64,000 nt of DNA from Ariolimax columbianus. Its lineage: Eukaryota; Mollusca; Gastropoda; Stylommatophora; Arionidae. The notes under the pieces were generated by a model. It was not told the DNA's origin and did not search any database. It worked only from the letters and a program-made list of their open reading frames with translations. A program made the translations under genes and the position numbers. The DNA lies in the NCBI GenBank assembly GCA_036924085.1, contig JAVGWX010000011.1, positions 31,184,386-31,248,385 of the forward strand, given 5' to 3'. Of this stretch, positions 57,641 through 64,000 are shown in pieces; the stretch's first letter is position 1; each line of letters begins with the position of its first letter.

Positions 57641-58149
57641 TTGGATTTAAGTGAGAGTGAGTTGCGCACCGTCAGCCTCACTCTCTCGTCTTGATTCCAT
57701 TTGATTCAGTGGCAAGATATGACCAAGCCGACAGGGGCAGTGGACGACCAAGGGGATCTTCTGTGTTTAGCTTTGTTCCAAACACTCCACAGCGAGTTGG
57801 TGGTAGTCACCTTGCTGCCTTTTGACCTGCCAGTGGTACTTCTGCATAGTTCACCAAATCCAGTCTTCACATGCTTAGATAGACAAGCTCTATATCACCG
57901 TGGGCTTATTAGACCCATCGACTAACCCCTCACTTGGTTTAGCCGGTCATGTCGACACCGGTGTCCAGGGTGTGGCCGCTGCCGCATGCTGACAGTTACG
58001 TGGAGGCACAAGTGAGAGTTGAGTGCCAGGTGAGGACCAATAGTGGACAAACTACCCCAGATAGGGCGCAATATGTCTGCCCCTAGAGATGCTAACTATC
58101 CCTGACACCTCATACACCCCTAAATATGAAAGTGTAACACATAGACGCC

Positions 58150-58390
58150 CAGTGGAGTAACAATGTAACTATCGCCCCTGATCAGTACTGGCTGGCTGAT
58201 CAGGAAAGACCAATGACAACCCTAGATCTCAACAGCGCTAGCATGACTGCGTGGTGGTGATTTCGGGGGGCATGAACATCTCAATCGTTCGCTGGTCACT
58301 TTGTGACGAAACTACACGAGTGGAATGTAAGACTGGCTGTCTAAAGACTCTGCAGAGTCTTTTGGGGTTGCTGTTGCCGAGATGTCAGGC
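58150..58390 (+). repeat. Dispersed repeat (homologue of 25400-25680)
   Basis: Same blocks as at 14890 and 25400, ending in 'actctgcagagtctt'. Confidence 0.6.
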
Positions 58391-58769
58391 ATTTGCCTCA
58401 TAAAGAGATGAACAGAAACGGTGGACTATAGAATCCCACAAGTTTTAAAGTGATCCTTGGTCTCACAGGAGGTGGGACCAGAGTACTTGCATCCTGAGTT
58501 GCCTTCTGTCGTCTTGACTAATGTCTTGCCACTGGTTCAAGGTAGCTCAGGAAAAAAGAGTGAGGTCGGTGACTAGCGCATACTCTTCCTTAGTATAATT
58601 CAAATACAGCGCAAGTTACATCATCAAAACAAACCGTCTATTGATGTGATCATCATCGCTTGCAATGGGCAACTAACAAATAATAAAATAAAGTAGTAAC
58701 AATTGCAAAATTTAAAGTTTGCTTTAACTAGTGTTTTGACTAAGGAGTGTGGTACAACTACAAAAGGTG

Positions 58770-58985
58770 GTATTAGAAAGAAACAGCCAATATGGTGAAA
58801 TAAAAGAGTGAAGGCTGCAGTCAAAGATAAGAAACAGCCGATATGGTGAAATGAAAGAGTGAAGGCTGCAGTAAAAGAGAAGAAACAGCCGATATGGTGA
58901 AATGAAAGAGTGAAGGCTGCAGTCAAAGATAAGAAACAGCCGATATGGTGGAATGAAAGAGTGAAGGCTGCAGTCAATGGCCTTC
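58770..58985 (+). repeat. 51-bp (17-codon) array of LINE coding sequence
   Basis: Four units of 'aagaaacagccgatatggtg', 'aaatgaaagagtgaaggctg', 'cagtcaaagat', encoding KKQPIW*NERVKAAVKD; the last unit has W in place of the stop. This is the LINE linker motif KKxxWWNxxVKxAVKxKK. Copy 1 has only two units (about 26035-26150). Confidence 0.88.
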
Positions 58986-60020
58986 ATTGACCAAGAAGAG
59001 GCATTTGACCGGGTAAATCGATGGAGGCTGTGAAAGGTAATATGGTGTGGAAGGTCGACTTCTGGATGACATTCGTGCCTTGTACGCAAAAAGTGAAGGT
59101 GCAGCACAAATGAATGCAGGTCTGACAAATTGGTTTCCAGTGCTCAGTGGTGTACGACAGGAATGTGTTCTTTCTCCACTTCTGTTCATAATTTATATGA
59201 ACTGTTGTTTGCCGATGGTCAGGTCATCTTTTACCAAAATGGAGAAGACCTACAACACCACCTGAACTTTCTCCATTTCGCTTGTAATGAATATGACAAG
59301 AAGATCAACACAGACAAGACAGAGATTATGTTGATTTCACGTAAACAAGTGCAGAGAGGTTTCTCCATCAGTGACATTAGTATCAAGCAAGTATGGGAGT
59401 TTAAAGACCTGGGTAGTATGTTCGCTGATGACGGCAGAGTGGACGGAGAGATTGCACATAGAATTCAGAAGGCAAACAGTGTCCACTATCAAATTGCACC
59501 GATTATGAAGCGTACTTATTTCAACTAAGAAGAGGCTGATAAATACACTCTTTATTCCTACATTGTGTTACTAATGTCAGTCTTGGTCCTAACTAGAAAC
59601 ACGTAATAGTAAGATCCAGAGCTGTCACATGCGATGTGTGAGAAGTGCAGCCAGAAAGACAATCCGTGACCGAATCCGCAACATCACACTAAGACAAACA
59701 GTGGGGACGAACCCAGTTAAAGCCTACATTGAAACCCAACAATTCAAATGGTTTGGTCATTTAGTCAGAATGCATTTTGACCTGCCTGCAGCAAGAGCAT
59801 GTCATATGCAGGTATCGGATCCACATGCAAGGGGCCGATCTCGACGTCGGCGAAAAGAGGGTGCTTCTGACACTCTCAGGAAGTTACACCTAACTATAGC
59901 ACAAGCCTCCCTCTTGGCGATGACAAGAAATCTACACATTCCAGCTTCTCTGCGACGCTGTATAGCAAGGGCAGTAGAACAAAAGAAGATCTTTGAGACA
60001 TACTTGAACAAGTCAAGACT
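58980..60020 (+). pseudogene. LINE RT remnant (family B), copy 2
   Basis: Follows the 51-bp array with DQEEAFDRVNRW, SGVRQECVLSPLLFIIYM, a 46-bp deletion, then LLFADGQVIF (ADG instead of ADD), INTDKTEIMLISRK, and FKWFGHLVRMHFDLPAARAC with RGRSRRRRKEGA. The RT fingers present in copy 1 are missing. Confidence 0.83.
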
Positions 60021-60215
60021 TTTTCATCTCTTATCCTATTTTTAAACATCACGTACAAAGATTGAGTTACAAATTATGAAATACGATCTTTGAGACATAC
60101 TTGAACAAGACATTTTCATCTCTTATCTTTGACACATACTTGAACAAGTCAAGACTTTTTCATCTCTTCTTTGAGACAAACTTGAACAAGTCAAGACTTT
60201 TTCATCTCTTATCCT
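59995..60215. repeat. Tandem repeat of about 39-44 bp, copy 2
   Basis: Same unit as 27975-28110, one unit longer, and continued at 60580-60740. Confidence 0.78.
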
Positions 60216-60223
60216 ATTTTTAA

Positions 60224-60590
60224 ATGTCACGTACATACAAAGATCGAGTTACAAATGAGGAAATACGAGATAGAATTACAACAGCAAAAGGGCCATTTGA
60301 AGAACTCTTGGCCACTGTCAAAAGAAAGAAACTCGCTTGGTACGGTCACATATCGAGATCAAATGGTCTTGCAAACACGATCCTGCACGGAAGGGTGCAA
60401 GGCAGACGATGAAGAGGTCGTCCTAAAAAGAGGTGGGAGGACAACATAAAAGATCGGACCAATCTCTGACCAGAAGAGGCACAGGCAGCGGACGCTGACA
60501 GAGAAGGGTGGCGTGGGGGAGAGAGGATGTCTTCATGTGTGCACAAACGACCTCACCGGTTACGGGATGACCTGACCTGACCTATCTTTG
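60224..60590 (+). mobile_element. LINE 3' fragment (family C), copy 2
   Basis: RTYKDRVTNEEIRDRITTAK then FEELLATVKRKKLAWYGHIS, SNGLANTILHGRVQGRR, then RGRPKKRWEDNIKD in a shifted frame, and a 'gacctgacctgacct' 3' end. It is the better-preserved copy, without the internal duplication of 28233. Confidence 0.8.
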
Positions 60591-60964
60591 ACACATACTT
60601 GAACAAGTCAAGACTTTTTCATCTCTTATCTTTGAAAGATAGTTGAATAAATTTAGTTGTTTTATTCTCTTATCTTTGAGACATATTTGAACAAGTTAAG
60701 ACTTTTTCATCTCTGAACTTTGAGACATACTTGAACAAGTCTAGACGTTTAATGAACATCTCTATTGTTGTGTAAATCACACTCACATTGTTTGTATAGA
60801 ACAGTTGACAAGCAATGTTCTTTGAAAAAATGTGCTTTTTTATTCAAATGTAGACTGTTTAATTAATATAGCTGCATCAATACATTAAGCTTTTAAATAT
60901 ATATTTTCTAATCAAAACATGACATCGTGTGAGAAATACATGACAGTCTGTGACTTCAAAGTAC

Positions 60965-61215
60965 AAGAACAAGAGGGCACAGACACAAATAATTAAAGAA
61001 AGGTCAACATTTTATACCAATAAATATTTATTTAGTCAGAGAGTGGTAAATGATTGAAACACATTGTCACAGAAAATAGTGGAGGCAGGGTCAATTAATG
61101 CATTTTAAAATATGCACATTGGTATTTTTTAGGTCAAGTGAATGTAAAAAAAAAACTGGTTGAATACAGACTATGCAGAGTCTTCTAAACCAGTATAAAG
61201 AAGTTAAGTTAAGTG
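60965..61215 (+). pseudogene. LINE C-terminal fragment (family M), copy 3
   Basis: Aligns with 29570-29830 (YLFSQRVVND retained), ending 'tcttctaaaccagtataaag'. Confidence 0.72.
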
Positions 61216-61459
61216 ATAGAGACTTCTCTTCACTAGATCACTGCTATGAAGTGGGTGCGGTTGAGTGACTAGTCCCCTTCCTCCCAGCCTTTCATTCCCT
61301 AATAGTAGATAAGTACCCTGTAGACTGGGCAGACAGAAGCATGCTGAGACCATGAATCCAGCCCAGCAGTGCTGCTTCTAGCACTGTGCTACTTAGATGC
61401 TCGTCAGTAAAGTATAGTGAGCCCACTAGCTTCTCCTCACTAAGAAACCCAGGGGCACA

Positions 61460-61815
61460 CTCAGGTTTGTATAAGTCTAACCTTGGGGAAAGGAGATTAA
61501 CGTCTGGTCAGGTAAAACATACTGATCGGACAATGTTAGCTAGGGTCAGGCAAAATTTACTGACCAAGACCCCCTGGGAAAGAACTGTTTTCACGACAGC
61601 CTGGTTAATGAAGTGGGGGATCAACATGATCTCCTTAGTAGTGAGCAACACACAGAAGAAGCAAAGCATAACACAAATGCCTGGAGGACCCTGGCCCACC
61701 TTCATCAGCACACTTAAGATGTGAGGAAAGGTACTGCAAGCCGCAACTAAGCACCCTTTTCAGGGCCCACAAAAGAATAACCTTACTCATTGTGGGTATT
61801 CAACAACAACATAGG
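61460..61815 (+). repeat. Dispersed repeat, family P (copy 3)
   Basis: Paralogue of 30717-31080 within the duplication; only a few base changes. Confidence 0.75.
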
Positions 61816-62505
61816 TCTGGCCTACAAGTTTACATACGTCTAGAATACAAGTTTACATAGGTCTGGCCTACAAGCTTTCAGAAGTCTAGAATACAAGTTT
61901 ACATAGGTCTGGCCTACAAGCTTTGAGAAGTCTAGCATACAAGTTTACATAGGTCTGGCCTACAAGCTTTCAGAAGTCTAGCATACAAGTTTACATAGGT
62001 CTGGCCTATAAGCTTTCAGAAGTCTAGCATACATGTATACATCAATTTAGAATACAAGTTTACATAAGTCTAGCATACAGGTACACTTATGTCTTACACA
62101 GAGGTTTATGCAAGTCTAGTCTACAAGTTTACATAAGTCTAGCATACAAGTTTACATCAATTTAGAATACAAGTTTACATAAGTCTAGCATACAAGTTTA
62201 CATAAGTCTAGCATACAGGTTTTCAGAAGTCTAGCATACATGTATACATAAATTTAGAATACAAGTTTACATAAGTCTAGCATACAAGTTTACATAAGTC
62301 TAGCATACAAGTTTATTTAAGTCTAGCACAGAGGTTCATGTAGGTCTATCGTACAAGTTTACATAGGTCTAGTGTACAAGTTTATAAAAGTAAAACATAC
62401 ATGTTTATATAAGTCTAGCGTACAAGTTTCATTACATCTAGGGTACAGGTTTTCGCAATTTTAGGATACAGGGTCATGTAAGCTTACAGGTTTTAAGTTG
62501 GTCAA
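61815..62505. repeat. 23-bp minisatellite, copy 2
   Basis: Same unit as 31080-31610 but about 160 bp longer, with a different order of variant units (aggtctggcctacaagcttt blocks repeated). Confidence 0.9.
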
Positions 62506-62599
62506 GTTGACAGGAATGGAATATACCATTAAAACGGTAAATACAGCCTTGAAATGCATGACATGTTAAAGCAAGTTAACATCATTGTGCTATTTTCTT

Positions 62600-62785
62600 T
62601 ATTGAAATTGTTCTATTCATGATGTGTATCTGTTGATATTGTTCCATTCATAATGTGTATCTGTTGATATTGTTCTATTCATAATGTGTATCTGTAGATA
62701 CTGTTCTATTCATGATGTGTATCTGTAGAAACTACTCTATTCCTGATGTGTATCTGTTGATTGATATTGTTCTATTCATGATATG
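62600..62785. repeat. 31-bp minisatellite, copy 2
   Basis: About six units, one fewer than at 31695-31918. Confidence 0.88.
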
Positions 62786-62803
62786 AATTTGATCAAGCTG
62801 TCT

Positions 62804-63744
62804 GCATTTATTTCCAGAGGTGGTAGAAAATATACCAGGTATTGGAAACAAGAACAGCCAGACTGAAAAAGAAAGAAGAGACATAACCCTGAGGTACATA
62901 ACGAAAAACTACCCAAGCATGGACTGGACCCATGCATACACCGACGGTTCTGTAACAAACACAACACAGAACGGAGGGGCTGGGGTATTCCTGAGCCTAC
63001 AAAATGGTAGAAAAATAACACTGTCAGTGGCAACTGGAAAATACTCAAGCAATTTCAGAGCAGAGGCACCGAGGGCCGCAGTAGAAGAAATGGTGACAGC
63101 CAAAAGAAATGAAAGCCATATAGTCCTGTTTACAGATGCCCTGGCCGCAGTCACAGCACTAAATAGCCAGAAAAATACTGAACTTAGTGATTTAAGAGCG
63201 GTACTCTGTCAACTGTGCCAGCAGTCCGCACCAAAAAGAGTAGTGGTACAGTGGGTTCCATCCCACTGTAACATCCAAGGCAACGAGGAGGCAGACAGAC
63301 TGGCAAAAGAAGGTGCAAGACTACCACAACCAGATCCTAGTGTGACCTACGAAGAGTCCAAAAGGCTTATTAGAGCTAGATACATGACCAAATGGGAAAC
63401 AGAACATTCTGGCTACACAAAAACCGATGCCTATTACCAGTTGAACAGAAGAGAGCAGGTCATGTTCTTCAGACTCCGCACAGGCCACAACAGACTGAGG
63501 TACCACCTATTCCATAAACTGAAGATAGGTGGCACTGACGAATGCGCGTGTGGTACCGGGAAAATGACCGCTGAACATTTGCTGCAAAACTGCCGGACAT
63601 ACGAGGATCAGAGAAAGCACATGTGGCCATCACCAGTGGCAACACTAGACAAGATCTATGGCAGTGTCCACAGCCACAGGATGACCGCTGCTTTTTTTAG
63701 AAAAAATAAAGGTTGACGTCTGACAGCGTACAAAGAAGAAGATT
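62804..63744 (+). mobile_element. 5'-truncated LINE copy with 9-bp TSD and a paralogous empty site
   Basis: Same family as 1-4040, aligned from about 3091 of that copy to the 3' end. RNase H and the Cys/His tail are open from 62820 to 63716: YTDGSVTNTTQNGGAGVF, FTDALAAVTAL, VVVQWVPSHCNIQGNEEADR, CACGTGKMTAEHLLQNC. The TSD is aagctgtct (62795-62803 and 63745-63753). The uninterrupted sequence is at 31911-31950. Confidence 0.94.
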
Positions 63745-64000
63745 AAGCTGTCTAATTTATTCACTTTATTATAATTGATCTGCTAATGAACTTCTCAGTG
63801 CAAATTATGACTGATGGTGTTATTTATTAAGCTAAATTCCATGTTACCCGTTGCACTGGTGAACAAAATAGATGGAGTACACAGAGGATTGATAAAAATG
63901 ATTCTTATGAAAATTGTCACTTCTTTGTTTTTTCTGGAATTAATCTGTATTGTGGCTGCCTTTAAGGAATGGAATGTGCTGTTTTCACAGGGAATGTTGA

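Larger units (their letters stand above)
56225..64000. repeat. Segmental duplication, copy 2
   Basis: Direct copy of 23677-32193, continuing to the window end. Differences: 38-bp and 51-bp arrays expanded; about 0.85 kb of LINE family B (26110-26960) missing; 46 bp missing at about 59200; the 28759-29565 and 29829-30466 segments missing; and a LINE insertion at 62804-63744. Confidence 0.9.

Overview
The window is repeat-rich, intron-bearing nuclear DNA of an invertebrate animal. Evidence: a spliced secreted-esterase gene with GT/AG introns, several lineages of invertebrate-type LINEs (some with RNase H), tRNA-derived SINEs, a mariner deletion derivative, and about twenty different minisatellites. 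The mixture looks most like a mollusc (for example a gastropod). That is inference from the kinds of elements, not proof. No bacterial operons, rRNA or intact tRNA genes were seen.

Layout. 1-4040: a long RNase H-bearing LINE (endonuclease, RT, RNase H, cysteine-rich tail) broken by few lesions. 4041-9130: LINE scraps, one truncated LINE copy with a perfect target-site duplication (TSD), a 31-bp minisatellite and a trinucleotide tract. 9130-13600 (minus): a decayed DDE transposase gene in which one 48-bp (16-codon) piece has become a 70-unit, near-identical, in-frame array. 13600-22840: mostly non-coding DNA, a 20-bp array, a 1.4-kb purine/C-rich array (17036-18475) and LINE remnants. 22845-32193: mosaic of LINE fragments and minisatellites that is duplicated directly at 56225-64000. 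Its left end is also present inverted at 53640-54937.

33625-48864 (minus) holds the only host gene that can be assembled: a six-exon carboxylesterase/cholinesterase-like gene. Its exons join in phase to a 553-residue protein with signal peptide, oxyanion HGGG, GESAG nucleophile, Asp and His of the triad, and a C-terminal KQDL. Its introns hold a 592-bp mariner derivative, LINE copies, a SINE and seven minisatellites. 48865-56224 is further LINE debris, a second SINE and the inverted segment. 56225-64000 is the second copy of the duplication; it has gained a truncated LINE (9-bp TSD) exactly where copy 1 keeps the empty site.

The most unusual object is the 70 x 48-bp transposase-derived array. 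A smaller parallel is a 51-bp (17-codon) array made from LINE coding sequence at 58770-58985. Most long open frames in the window (9.9-13.5 kb on both strands; 16.9-18.6 kb on both strands) are tandem-repeat artefacts, not genes.
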